Assembly (NCBI GenBank): GCA_021737695.1
Contig: JAIPDL010000001.1
Location: 110,002-174,001, forward strand
Origin: Desulfotignum sp.
GTDB taxonomy: Bacteria; Desulfobacterota; Desulfobacteria; Desulfobacterales; Desulfobacteraceae
Length of the DNA stretch: 64,000 bases
Reading direction: 5' to 3'
Part shown: positions 19,945 through 29,353 of the stretch, one piece after another
Layout of the letters: the number at the start of each line of letters is the position of its first letter
Numbering within the stretch: the first letter of the stretch is position 1
Program-made: the position numbers and the translations under genes
Notes under the pieces: generated by a model
What the model saw: only the letters and a program-made list of their open reading frames with translations
The model's database searches: none
Told to the model about the DNA's origin: nothing

Positions 19945-20802
19945 ATGAATATGACAGAAAAAAACACCCGTTTCTGGATCCAGGCCGGCCTGATCGCCGC
20001 CGGCTTTATCCTGCTGTTTTTCAACACTTTTTCCGGCCTGGTATCGAACTGGTCCTCAGACCCCAATTTTTCCCATGGATTTCTGATCCCGGTGATCTCC
20101 CTTTACATGGTCTGGTATAAAAAGGACCTGCTTACAACGATCCCCAGACAACCCTCCCGGATCGGTCTCGGGATCATCATCCTGGGGCTTTTGGTCCATG
20201 TGGCGGCCAATATCGGTGCCGAATTGTTTCTGATGCGCTTTTCCATGGTGATCACTTTGTCCGGAATCATCATTTACGCGCTGGGAATTCCCATGTTTAA
20301 GGCTGTGCTGATCCCGGTGGCCTATCTGGTCCTGATGATTCCCATCCCGGCCATTCTGTGGAACCAGGTGGCATTTCCCCTTCAACTGCTGGCGGCAAAA
20401 CTGTCTGCCGGCATGATTGCATGGATCGGAATTCCGGTGTATCGGGAAGGCAACATCCTGCATCTGGCAGTCACTTCCCTGGAAGTGGTGGATGCCTGCT
20501 CAGGCCTGCGGTCCCTGACCTCTTTGCTGGCGTTGACCGGTATCTTCGCATATATGGCCCCGTTATCTGTGGTGAAAAAATGGGTTTTGTTTTTTTCAGC
20601 CGTTCCCATTGCCGTGGCCGTCAATGTGATCCGGTTGACCGTCACCGCCGCCATGGCGGTATGGATCAGCCCGGAAACGGCCCATGGATTTCTCCATGAC
20701 ATGTCCGGACTGATCATTTTCGGGGCCGCCCTGGTCCTGGTATATCTGGTATTTATCATTGAACTGAAATTAGAAAACAGACAGACAGGAAAACAATCAT
20801 GA
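19945..20802 (+). CDS. Exosortase (EpsH/Xrt family)
   Basis: A polytopic protein of 285 residues with about eight membrane segments. The proposed catalytic triad is visible: C185 in VVDACSGLRSL, R230 in NVIRLTVTA, and H247/H251 in AHGFLHDMSG. Exosortases process proteins with C-terminal PEP-CTERM-like sorting tails, and EpsH types are tied to exopolysaccharide production. No protein in this window ends in a recognisable PEP-CTERM tail, so substrates would be elsewhere. The exosortase subtype is left open. A second ATG at 19951 is possible. The stop overlaps the next ATG in ATGA. Confidence 0.92.
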   Translation: MNMTEKNTRFWIQAGLIAAGFILLFFNTFSGLVSNWSSDPNFSHGFLIPVISLYMVWYKKDLLTTIPRQPSRIGLGIIILGLLVHVAANIGAELFLMRFSMVITLSGIIIYALGIPMFKAVLIPVAYLVLMIPIPAILWNQVAFPLQLLAAKLSAGMIAWIGIPVYREGNILHLAVTSLEVVDACSGLRSLTSLLALTGIFAYMAPLSVVKKWVLFFSAVPIAVAVNVIRLTVTAAMAVWISPETAHGFLHDMSGLIIFGAALVLVYLVFIIELKLENRQTGKQS

Positions 20803-22142
20803 AACTGACAATCATCGGCACCGGTTATGTGGGGCTTGTGACCGGGGCCTGCTTTGCCGAAATGGGCAGCCGGGTCACCTGTGTGGACATTGACACCGCA
20901 AAAATTGAGAACCTGAAAAAAGGGATCCTGCCGATTTATGAGCCGGGCCTGGAAAGAATAGTACAAGAGAATATGGCGGACGGAACGTTACAGTTTACCA
21001 CCCGTCTGGAAAACGCCGCCCGGGACTGCCAGGTTTTTTTCATTGCCGTGGGCACCCCGCCGGGCGAAGACGGATCCGCTGATTTGCAGTATGTGCGCCA
21101 GGTGGCGGCCCGGATCGGGCAGTGCGTAACCGATTACGCGGTGATTGTGGACAAATCCACAGTACCGGTGGGCACGGCCGATCAGGTGGCTGAAGTGGTG
21201 CAGGAAGCGCTGGACACCCGGGGCGTTGACCTTGAATTCGATGTGGTGTCCAATCCGGAATTTCTCAAGGAAGGGGCCGCGATCCAGGATTTTCTCAAAC
21301 CGGACCGGATCATTGTGGGAGCGAACTCGGAAAGGGCCGCCAAAATCATGACCCGGCTGTATGCCCCGTTTTCCATGAACCGGGACAAAATGATTCTCAT
21401 GAATGTGCGGGATGCGGAGATGACCAAATATGCGGCCAATGCCATGCTGGCCACCAAGATTTCGTTTATGAACGAGATCGCAGGTATCTGTGAACGTCTG
21501 GGCGTGGATGTGGAAAATGTCAGAAAAGGGATCGGGTCCGATTCCCGCATCGGGTATTCGTTCATCTATCCCGGTGCCGGATATGGCGGATCCTGCTTTC
21601 CCAAGGACGTCAAGGCCCTGATCAAAACATCCAAAGATACCGGGGTGGATCCGGCAGTGCTGGCAGCGGTGGAAAACCGGAACAATCTTCAGAAAAAGGT
21701 GCTGGCTGAAAAAATCAAAGCCCGGTTGGGCACGGATCTGAGCGGCAGACGGTTTGCCCTCTGGGGACTGGCGTTCAAGCCCGGCACCGATGACATGAGA
21801 GAGGCCGCATCCATCGTTCTCATAGACAATCTGCTTGCAGCCGGGGCCACAGTGTGTGCCTATGACCCGGTGGCCATGGCACAGGCAGCCAGAGAACTGC
21901 CTGAAGCGTGGCTGGAAAGCGGCCGCCTGATATTGGCCGAAGATCAACACCAGGCACTGGAAAACGCGGATGCCATGATCCTGGTCACAGAATGGAAAAC
22001 CTTCCGCCGCCCGGATTTCAAGCGCATGGGACAGCTTTTGAACCAGAAGATCATTTTTGACGGCAGAAACCAGTATGATCCGGAAGAGGTGACGGAATTC
22101 GGGTTTGAATATCATGGCATCGGAAGAGAATCCTTTAAGTAA
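20799..22142 (+). CDS. ugd: UDP-glucose 6-dehydrogenase
   Basis: Oxidises UDP-glucose twice with NAD+ to UDP-glucuronate. The N-terminal Rossmann motif is GTGYVGLVTGACFAEMG, and the catalytic cysteine is C266 in GGSCFPKDVKAL. The 447 residues are the full family length. It is translationally coupled to the exosortase by an ATGA overlap. With the epimerase at 10906 it would provide glucuronate and galacturonate for the polymer. A UDP-N-acetylmannosamine/glucosamine dehydrogenase is less likely from the active-site context. Confidence 0.93.
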   Translation: MKLTIIGTGYVGLVTGACFAEMGSRVTCVDIDTAKIENLKKGILPIYEPGLERIVQENMADGTLQFTTRLENAARDCQVFFIAVGTPPGEDGSADLQYVRQVAARIGQCVTDYAVIVDKSTVPVGTADQVAEVVQEALDTRGVDLEFDVVSNPEFLKEGAAIQDFLKPDRIIVGANSERAAKIMTRLYAPFSMNRDKMILMNVRDAEMTKYAANAMLATKISFMNEIAGICERLGVDVENVRKGIGSDSRIGYSFIYPGAGYGGSCFPKDVKALIKTSKDTGVDPAVLAAVENRNNLQKKVLAEKIKARLGTDLSGRRFALWGLAFKPGTDDMREAASIVLIDNLLAAGATVCAYDPVAMAQAARELPEAWLESGRLILAEDQHQALENADAMILVTEWKTFRRPDFKRMGQLLNQKIIFDGRNQYDPEEVTEFGFEYHGIGRESFK

Positions 22143-22161
22143 TGTGTTAACTGCGGCTGAA

Positions 22162-23301
22162 ATGATGAGACTTCTTTTTTTTCTGTCCATGGCGTTTATC
22201 TGTTATACTTATCTGGGTTACCCGGCAGGTTTGTATGTCAGATCAAAGCTGTTTTCCCGGCCTGTAAAAAAACGACACCAGAACCAGCTGACCGGGGTGT
22301 CTGTGGTTATTGCGGCCCGAAACGAAGCGGCAACCATGGAAAGGCGTCTGGCTAATTTAATTGAAATCCATTATCCGGTGCACCTGTTTGAAGTCCTTGT
22401 GGTATCTGACGGCTCTGATGACTGCACCAACCAGATTGTAAAACAGTTTGCAAACAGGCATGATAACATCACGCTGATCCATTATGAACCATCCCGAGGT
22501 AAGCCTTATGCCCTGAACAAAGGGGTGATGGCGGCAAAAGGGGAGATCATTGTGTTTACCGACAGCCGCCAGCGCTTTGATGCCGATACCGTGGCAGAAC
22601 TGACAGCAAATTTTTCAGATTCTGCTGTCGGCTGTGTCAGCGGCGAACTGATTTTTGTTGACAGCCTTGACAGTACGATCCAAAAAGAAATGGGCGCATA
22701 CTGGCATTTTGAAAAATGGATCCGAAAAATGGAAAGCCGGTCCGGCTCAGTCCCCGGGGCCACCGGTGCCGTATATGCGGTTCGAAAAAGGCTGTATAAC
22801 GCCATTCCTGAAGAGACCATCCTCGATGATGTGCTGATTCCCATGACGATTGTCATGCAGGGGTATCGCTGTGTTTTTGACCCGGCGGCCCGTGCCTATG
22901 ATGCCGTGTCAAAAGACATGGCATCCGAGATTACACGAAAAATCAGGACCCTGGCCGGTAACTGGCAGTTGCTTAAAATCGCTCCGACGTTGCTGATGCC
23001 ACAAAAAAATCCGATCTGGTGGGGATTTTTGTCCCATAAAATTTTCCGGCTCATCGTTCCGTTCATGATGATCTGTCTGCTTTTCAGCAATCTGTTTTTG
23101 TGGGAACCGTTTTTTGTGGTTATCCTGATCTGCCAGATCCTTTTTTACGGCCTGGCTTTGTATGCATGGATTCGTCCCCAGGCCCGTGAAAAAAGACCTG
23201 TCAACCTGATCTACTTTTTTGTGAACCTGAATTATGCCGCCCTGATGGGTGCCTGGTATTTTTTTTCCGGAAACATCGCCAGAACATGGAAAAAGGCCTG
23301 A
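22162..23301 (+). CDS. Membrane glycosyltransferase, family 2
   Basis: A processive-type GT2 with an N-terminal membrane segment, a GT-A domain, and C-terminal membrane segments near residues 300-355. The nucleotide-binding start is VSVVIAARNEAATMERRL, the DxD-like metal site is in VFTDSRQRFD, and ILDDVLIPM provides the acidic catalytic residues. Start choice is uncertain: ATG 22162 leaves a 19-base gap after ugd, while ATG 22114 or TTG 22105 would overlap it. No start has a strong ribosome site. Sugar specificity cannot be read. Confidence 0.88.
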   Translation: MMRLLFFLSMAFICYTYLGYPAGLYVRSKLFSRPVKKRHQNQLTGVSVVIAARNEAATMERRLANLIEIHYPVHLFEVLVVSDGSDDCTNQIVKQFANRHDNITLIHYEPSRGKPYALNKGVMAAKGEIIVFTDSRQRFDADTVAELTANFSDSAVGCVSGELIFVDSLDSTIQKEMGAYWHFEKWIRKMESRSGSVPGATGAVYAVRKRLYNAIPEETILDDVLIPMTIVMQGYRCVFDPAARAYDAVSKDMASEITRKIRTLAGNWQLLKIAPTLLMPQKNPIWWGFLSHKIFRLIVPFMMICLLFSNLFLWEPFFVVILICQILFYGLALYAWIRPQAREKRPVNLIYFFVNLNYAALMGAWYFFSGNIARTWKKA

Positions 23302-23372
23302 CCCTCCAATGCATCAATGCCATTCCATGATGATCCATCCTGTGATTCCCAATATCCCGAGACCTTAACCGG

Positions 23373-24356
23373 ATGAATAACCGTCAATTTTCACCCATCT
23401 TCATCGTCGGTGCCCCACGGTCGGGCACCACGCTTTTGGCTGTGATGCTGGACCGGCATCCACAGATTGCCATCCCTCCGGAAACACAGTTTTTCACTGA
23501 ATTTCTGCCCTGGGCACGGCAGCAGACAGATCTGGAAACCAGAGAGAAAAAAATCCATGCCGCCCTTGCCCACCCCCGGCTTCAGGATACCGGCCTTGAA
23601 TATGACACGGTTTTTTCCATTTTCAAGGTTCATGACAATACCTTTAAAGGGTTGTTCCGTTCTTTACTGGAAGCCTATGCCAAGTATAAAAATGCGGAAC
23701 GGCCGGGCGAAAAATCACCCAAACACCTGGTCCATGTTCCCGATATTTTGAGATATTTTCCCCAAGCCAAAATTATCTGCCTGGTGAGAGACGGCAGGGA
23801 TGTGGTGCTGTCACTCTTGAAGGTTGCCTGGGCAGAACCGGGCAACCCCAGACGGTTCGGTCTGTTTTGTTCTGAATGGAATGCGTTTGCGCGCATGGCC
23901 CAAACCTATCTGAAAACACTGCCGGCATCCCGGTTTTATCTGGTGAAATATGAGGACATACTGCGTCGGCCGGAAAAAACACTTCATGAGATCTGTGAGT
24001 TTATCGGAGAACCTTATCTGCCGGAAATGCTCAGGCCCGGTAACAATGCCGGTGCCATTCCGGAATGGGAAATGGGGTGGAAGGAAAACGCGGCAAACGA
24101 ACTGGATCTGAAACGGGTGCAGGCCTGGCAAAGATGTTCCGATCCCCGGGTGATCTGGCGCATGAACAGCATAATGAAAAAGCAATTGAAACGAATGGGG
24201 TACCCGGAGACTGAAAACAGATCCTGTCCGGTTCATTTACAACTGTGGTTCATAGCTCAGAACATCCCTTATCTGCCCGTGCTGCGTCCGGCATCGCTTT
24301 TCTTATTGAAACTGGCCCGCCGCCTGTCGTTGATCAAACCTGAAAGGAAGCATTGA
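23373..24356 (+). CDS. PAPS-dependent sulfotransferase family protein
   Basis: The 5'-phosphosulfate loop GAPRSGTTLL at residues 13-22 and the 3'-phosphate-binding RDGRDVVLSLL near 130 mark the sulfotransferase family. The 327 residues contain no membrane segment. Its place between a glycosyltransferase and an amidotransferase suggests sulfation of a sugar in the polymer. Family members can also act on lipids or proteins. It ends 3 bases before the amidotransferase. Confidence 0.85.
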   Translation: MNNRQFSPIFIVGAPRSGTTLLAVMLDRHPQIAIPPETQFFTEFLPWARQQTDLETREKKIHAALAHPRLQDTGLEYDTVFSIFKVHDNTFKGLFRSLLEAYAKYKNAERPGEKSPKHLVHVPDILRYFPQAKIICLVRDGRDVVLSLLKVAWAEPGNPRRFGLFCSEWNAFARMAQTYLKTLPASRFYLVKYEDILRRPEKTLHEICEFIGEPYLPEMLRPGNNAGAIPEWEMGWKENAANELDLKRVQAWQRCSDPRVIWRMNSIMKKQLKRMGYPETENRSCPVHLQLWFIAQNIPYLPVLRPASLFLLKLARRLSLIKPERKH

Positions 24357-24359
24357 CCC

Positions 24360-26258
24360 ATGTGCGGTATCTGCGGATATGCCGGCACCAGACAGGTCCT
24401 GACTTCCCAGGCCCTGGAATCCATGACAGCGGCCATTAAACACCGGGGGCCTGACGCCACCGGGATGGTTACGTTTGAAGACGGTCCCGGCTTCTGCGGA
24501 CTGGGCCATACCCGGCTCAGCATCATCGATCTGGCCGGCGGGGCACAGCCCATGTGTAACGAAGACGGCACCATCTGGATTGTCTTCAACGGTGAAATCT
24601 ACAACCACAGAGATCTGAGATCGTCGCTGGAAAGCCTGGGGCACCGATACACCACCAGCAGTGACACTGAAACCATCCTTCATCTGTATGAACAGTATGG
24701 CCGGGACTGTGTCCATCACCTGCTGGGAATGTTTGCCTTTGCCATATGGGATGACGCCCGAAAAACGCTGTTTGCCGCCCGGGACCGGCTGGGGATCAAA
24801 CCCTTTTATTATGGATATGAAAACGATGCCCTGATTTTTGGATCGGAAATCAAGGCCATTGTACAATCGGGAAAAATCCATCCGGCCCTGAACCGGAAAA
24901 AGCTCAACGAATACCTTGCCTTTGGTTATCTGACCGATGAAGCCACCCTGTTTTCCGGCATCCATAAACTGCTTCCCGGCCACTGGCTGACCTGGGAAAA
25001 AGGCGCCATATCCACGGGCCGGTACTGGGATGTCAATTTTGAGGCAAAAGATGTCAGACCCCGACAAGCGATCGAACAGGAACTGGGCCGTCTTTTTGAA
25101 AACGCGGTCCAGATGCGGCTGATGAGTGATGTGCCCCTGGGCATGTTTCTGAGCGGAGGGCTGGATTCCAGCGCCATTGCCGCCACCATGGCAAAACTGA
25201 ATCCGGACCGGATTAACGCGTTTACCGTGGATTTCGGGCAGGGATACTACAGTGAGTCCAGTTATGCCGAAATCGTGGCAGACGCCAGCAACATGCAGCT
25301 CCATAAAGTCACGGTGACCTCCCGGATGGTGGTGGATGCCCTGGAAAAACTGATCTGGCACAATGACCTGCCCATCCATTTCCCGGCATCCATTCCTTTG
25401 TATTTTGTGTCACTTGAAGCCTCCAGACACGTCAAGGTCGTATTGACCGGGGAGGGCAGTGATGAACTGTTCGGCGGGTATGGCAGATACCGCAGGAGTG
25501 TGTTGAACATGCGCATGGCGACGATGCTGAAAGGCATGGTGCCGGATGCGGTCAGACAGGTCATCCAAAAACATGTCTGGCATCTGCCGGTTCCCATGAA
25601 ACTGAAAAAAGCGCTGGCCCATTCCCTGTTCTACCACCAACCGGATGTGTCCCACCTGATTCTGGATAATTATTACGGCATTTTCACGCAAAAAGAGATC
25701 CAGGCCCTGACCGGCGGGACAGCCGGAAATGACATGACCGGTGTTTATGACAATTATCTGAATTATTTTCACCGGTTTCCGGATGAACAGGTCCTGAACC
25801 GGATGCTCTATGCTGACATGAAAACCTACCTGGAAGAGCTGTTGATGAAACAAGACAAAATGAGCATGGCCACCTCTGTGGAAAGCCGGGTGCCGTTTCT
25901 GGATCACCGGCTGGTGGAGATGGCCGCGATCCTTCCGGAAAACCTGAAAATCAAGGGAAGACATCTGAAATATATTTTCAAACAGGTCAGTCAGAAACTG
26001 CTGCCGCCGGACATCATCCACCGTCCCAAAATGGGATTTCCCCTGCCGCTGGAAACCTGGATGAAAGAGCCTTTTTTCAACGGATTTGTCAAGGATATCC
26101 TTCTGGATTCCAGAACCCGGGACCGCGGTCTGTTCAGCCGGAAACAGATAAAAACCCTCATGGATGACCATGAAAAAAACCGACGTGACAATTCTCTGAA
26201 GATCTGGCAGCTGCTGAATTTTGAGCTCTGGTCCAGAACGTTTCTGGATAGACCATGA
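24360..26258 (+). CDS. Asparagine-synthase-like amidotransferase 1 (exosortase-locus type)
   Basis: This 632-residue protein has an N-terminal glutaminase domain with catalytic Cys2 in MCGICGYAG, and a C-terminal synthetase domain with the ATP PP-loop SGGLDSS at 265-271. Relatives in exosortase loci are thought to amidate a carboxyl group, such as that of a uronic acid, rather than make asparagine. That function is inferred from context; here it fits the uronate-forming enzymes nearby. It is tightly packed after the sulfotransferase and 15 bases before a glycosyltransferase. Confidence 0.88.
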   Translation: MCGICGYAGTRQVLTSQALESMTAAIKHRGPDATGMVTFEDGPGFCGLGHTRLSIIDLAGGAQPMCNEDGTIWIVFNGEIYNHRDLRSSLESLGHRYTTSSDTETILHLYEQYGRDCVHHLLGMFAFAIWDDARKTLFAARDRLGIKPFYYGYENDALIFGSEIKAIVQSGKIHPALNRKKLNEYLAFGYLTDEATLFSGIHKLLPGHWLTWEKGAISTGRYWDVNFEAKDVRPRQAIEQELGRLFENAVQMRLMSDVPLGMFLSGGLDSSAIAATMAKLNPDRINAFTVDFGQGYYSESSYAEIVADASNMQLHKVTVTSRMVVDALEKLIWHNDLPIHFPASIPLYFVSLEASRHVKVVLTGEGSDELFGGYGRYRRSVLNMRMATMLKGMVPDAVRQVIQKHVWHLPVPMKLKKALAHSLFYHQPDVSHLILDNYYGIFTQKEIQALTGGTAGNDMTGVYDNYLNYFHRFPDEQVLNRMLYADMKTYLEELLMKQDKMSMATSVESRVPFLDHRLVEMAAILPENLKIKGRHLKYIFKQVSQKLLPPDIIHRPKMGFPLPLETWMKEPFFNGFVKDILLDSRTRDRGLFSRKQIKTLMDDHEKNRRDNSLKIWQLLNFELWSRTFLDRP

Positions 26259-26273
26259 GAAAAAGACGGGTGT

Positions 26274-27401
26274 ATGAAAAATAAAATCAATCTGCTTTAC
26301 ATGATCCAGTCTCTGAACAACGGCGGCGCCGAAACCCTGGCCATCCGGCTGGCACAGAATCTGGACCCCACCCGATTCACCCCGGTCGTCTGCAGTCTTT
26401 GTGATGAAGGCCCGCTGCGGGGCATACTTGAATCAACCCATATTCCCCACATCACTCTGGGGAAAAAAGAAGGCAAGGACATGGGGCTGCCTTTTCGGAT
26501 CCGAAAGGTACTCGCATCCCACAGGATCGATCTGGTGCACACCCACAACCAGGGACCATTGCTTTACACCCGCCTGGCCACCCTGGGCGGATACCGGTCC
26601 GTCAAGCTGATTCATACCGAACATATCAACATGGCAAAAGAGTATTCTTATGCTGGAAGACACCGGTTTCTCAACCGGTTTCTGTTCAAGGGCATTCATG
26701 GGTTTGTCAGTATTGCCGCCCATTTGAACCAGGGGTTTGAACAGCAGATCAAATCATCAGGGGCCATGTTTACGACCATTAACAACAGTGTGTCAGTGCC
26801 TGAACCGGAACGGGTTTCTCCGGGAATACTGCACAGGGAACTGGGTATCGATCCGACCTGGTCCATTGTGGGCAATGTGTCTGCTTTGCGGCGCCAAAAG
26901 GATCACACCACCCTGATCAAGGCCATGCGGCTCGTGGTGGATCAGCGGCCGGATACCATCCTGGCAATCGCAGGAGACGGAGAACTCAAGACGGCGCTGC
27001 ATGAGTTGACCCGGGATCTGGGACTGACAAACCATGTGCGGTTTCTGGGATATCGGTCTGATGTGGATCACCTTCTGGCCCAGTTTGATATATTTGTTCT
27101 TTCCTCCCTGTACGAAGGCCTTCCCCTTTGTATCCTTGAAGCCATGGCCGCTGCCAGGCCGGTGGTTGCCACAGATGCCGAGGGCACCAATGCGGTGGTC
27201 CACCATGGGAAAACCGGATTGCTGGTGCCGTTGAAAGATCCCGAAAACCTGGCTGCGGCACTCCTTGGAATGCTTCAAAATAAAACAGCGGCCCGAAAAA
27301 TGGGTGCAGCGGCCAGAAAACTGATTCGGGATGAATACAACATGGAAACCATGATCCAGCAGTATGAGACGTTTTACCAACAGGTGCTGCTGCGGCACTG
27401 A
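26274..27401 (+). CDS. Glycosyltransferase, family 4
   Basis: A GT-B fold enzyme of 375 residues. The N-terminal glycine-rich loop SLNNGGAETLAIRLA binds the acceptor side, and the C-terminal EX7E-type region is YEGLPLCILEAMAAARPVV with the donor-site glutamates. No membrane segment is predicted. It transfers an unidentified sugar in repeat-unit assembly and lies between two amidotransferase genes. Confidence 0.9.
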   Translation: MKNKINLLYMIQSLNNGGAETLAIRLAQNLDPTRFTPVVCSLCDEGPLRGILESTHIPHITLGKKEGKDMGLPFRIRKVLASHRIDLVHTHNQGPLLYTRLATLGGYRSVKLIHTEHINMAKEYSYAGRHRFLNRFLFKGIHGFVSIAAHLNQGFEQQIKSSGAMFTTINNSVSVPEPERVSPGILHRELGIDPTWSIVGNVSALRRQKDHTTLIKAMRLVVDQRPDTILAIAGDGELKTALHELTRDLGLTNHVRFLGYRSDVDHLLAQFDIFVLSSLYEGLPLCILEAMAAARPVVATDAEGTNAVVHHGKTGLLVPLKDPENLAAALLGMLQNKTAARKMGAAARKLIRDEYNMETMIQQYETFYQQVLLRH

Positions 27402-27439
27402 TCCTTTGACATGAATCCCCTGAGCCTGGAAATTAGCTT

Positions 27440-29308
27440 ATGTGCGGTATTTGCGGCTGGTTAAATTTTGATCCACTGCAGTCGGTGGACAGTGATGTCA
27501 TGAAAAAAATGAACCAGACCCTGCTCCATCGCGGTCCGGACGGTGACGGATTTTATCATGACGGCTGTTTTGCCATGGCCCACAGGCGCCTGAGCATTAT
27601 TGATCCGGCGCTGGGCCGTCAGCCTTTGAGCAATGAAGATGAGACCGTGTGGGTCAGTTTCAACGGCGAAATATATAACTATCTGGAACTGATGAATATC
27701 CTGAAACAGAAAGGACACCGATTCAGGACCCGGTCCGATACTGAGGTGCTGGTGCACCTGTATGAAGAAAAAGGGGAATCCCTGGTGGAAGATCTCAGGG
27801 GCATGTTCGCATTTGCTATCTGGGATGTCCGCCGTCGCAAGCTGGTGCTGTGCCGGGACCGGGTCGGAAAAAAACCGCTGTATTACGCGTTTGTCCCGGA
27901 CAGACACCTTGTCTTCGGTTCTGAAATCAAGGCGATCCTTGCCGGAAATGCCGTGGACCGGGCCGTGAATTATCATGCCCTGGATCACTATTTGAGCTTT
28001 CTTTACGTGCCCGGCGATGAAAGTATTTTCAACCGGATCTCCAAGCTGCCGCCGGCCCATACCCTGGTATGTGAAGACGGAAAGATCCATGTGCGGCGGT
28101 ACTGGGATCTCAGGTATCCGGATTCAGACCGTAAAGAATGCACTGAAGAAGAGTATACAGAACAGTTTCAGGAGATTCTGCACGAATCCGTGCGCATCCG
28201 CATGCGCAGTGACGTGCCCCTGGGGGCATTTCTCAGTGGGGGCATCGATTCCAGCACAGTGGTGTCCATCATGCAGGAGATCAGTCCTCTGCCGGTGGAA
28301 ACGGTGTCTGTGGGGTTTGCTGAACGAGACTATAATGAACTGCCCTATGCCAGGGAGATCTCTGAGCTGTTCGGCTGCCGGTACAATGAATACCTGGTGC
28401 AGCCCGACATCATGGATATGATCCCCCGGATTGTCCGAAGCTTTGACGAACCGTTTGCAGATCCCTCTGCGATTCCCACCTACCATGTTTCCAGGGCGGC
28501 CCGGGAAAAGGTCACTGTGGCGCTTTCCGGGGACGGCGGTGATGAATCCCTGGCCGGATATCCCCGGCATGCCCTGGATGTGCTGGAACATAAACTGCGT
28601 CGGATAACCCGGTTCATTCCATCATCCCTGCTGCAATCCATTTTTCTGGCCCTGCCAGAAGGGACCCGGGGCCGAAATACCATCGGCAATCTGGCGGCTG
28701 CACCCGATGAAGCAGCTGCACGGAAACATTTCAACCTGCTGTTCAACCGGGAGTTGAAAACACAGCTATACAAGGATAAACGCCTTCCGTATGATTTTTC
28801 CGAAACGTTCCGGCAGATCTACAACCGCTGCAGCGCGGACAACCCCCTGGACAGATCGTTGTACCTGGATATCAGTACCTATCTGGTGGAAGACATTCTT
28901 GTGAAAGTGGACCGGATGAGTATGGCCAATTCCCTGGAGGTCCGCGCGCCTCTACTGGACCACAAACTCCTGGAATTCCTTGCAGGAGTCCCCCCCCGGT
29001 TTAAGCGGCGCCGGGGAACCACCAAGTACCTGTTGAAGAAAACCCTGGCCCCGAAACTCCCGAATCACATCCTTCACCGTCGAAAACAGGGTTTCCGTCT
29101 GCCCATAGAGGTGTGGCTCAAACAGGATCTCAAAGCGTTTGCCCAGGAAACGGTCTGCGGGACATCTCTGGAAAACAGAGGTATTTTTGACATGACCGTG
29201 ATCCGGGGCATGTGGCAGGACTTTATCAGCGGCAGACGGGAGTATGCCCACCATATCTGGCAGCTGCTCATCCTGGAAAGCTGGTTTGAAGAATATATTG
29301 ACCCATAG
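27440..29308 (+). CDS. Asparagine-synthase-like amidotransferase 2
   Basis: A second full-length class II amidotransferase of 622 residues. Catalytic Cys2 is in MCGICGWLN and the PP-loop SGGIDSS starts at 266. It resembles AsnB more in its middle region (VLCRDRVGKKPLYYAF). It differs enough from the enzyme at 24360 to be an old paralogue rather than a recent copy. It could amidate another sugar acid or be a true asparagine synthetase recruited to the locus. Confidence 0.88.
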   Translation: MCGICGWLNFDPLQSVDSDVMKKMNQTLLHRGPDGDGFYHDGCFAMAHRRLSIIDPALGRQPLSNEDETVWVSFNGEIYNYLELMNILKQKGHRFRTRSDTEVLVHLYEEKGESLVEDLRGMFAFAIWDVRRRKLVLCRDRVGKKPLYYAFVPDRHLVFGSEIKAILAGNAVDRAVNYHALDHYLSFLYVPGDESIFNRISKLPPAHTLVCEDGKIHVRRYWDLRYPDSDRKECTEEEYTEQFQEILHESVRIRMRSDVPLGAFLSGGIDSSTVVSIMQEISPLPVETVSVGFAERDYNELPYAREISELFGCRYNEYLVQPDIMDMIPRIVRSFDEPFADPSAIPTYHVSRAAREKVTVALSGDGGDESLAGYPRHALDVLEHKLRRITRFIPSSLLQSIFLALPEGTRGRNTIGNLAAAPDEAAARKHFNLLFNRELKTQLYKDKRLPYDFSETFRQIYNRCSADNPLDRSLYLDISTYLVEDILVKVDRMSMANSLEVRAPLLDHKLLEFLAGVPPRFKRRRGTTKYLLKKTLAPKLPNHILHRRKQGFRLPIEVWLKQDLKAFAQETVCGTSLENRGIFDMTVIRGMWQDFISGRREYAHHIWQLLILESWFEEYIDP

Positions 29309-29353
29309 CAGGGGTGATGTCTGGAAAACCTTTTTTTGAGCAGTTGTGGTGAC

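Noticed and set aside
20988..22190. 400-codon minus-strand ORF opposite ugd
   Set aside because: The composition is typical of antisense translation and the + strand gene is unmistakable.
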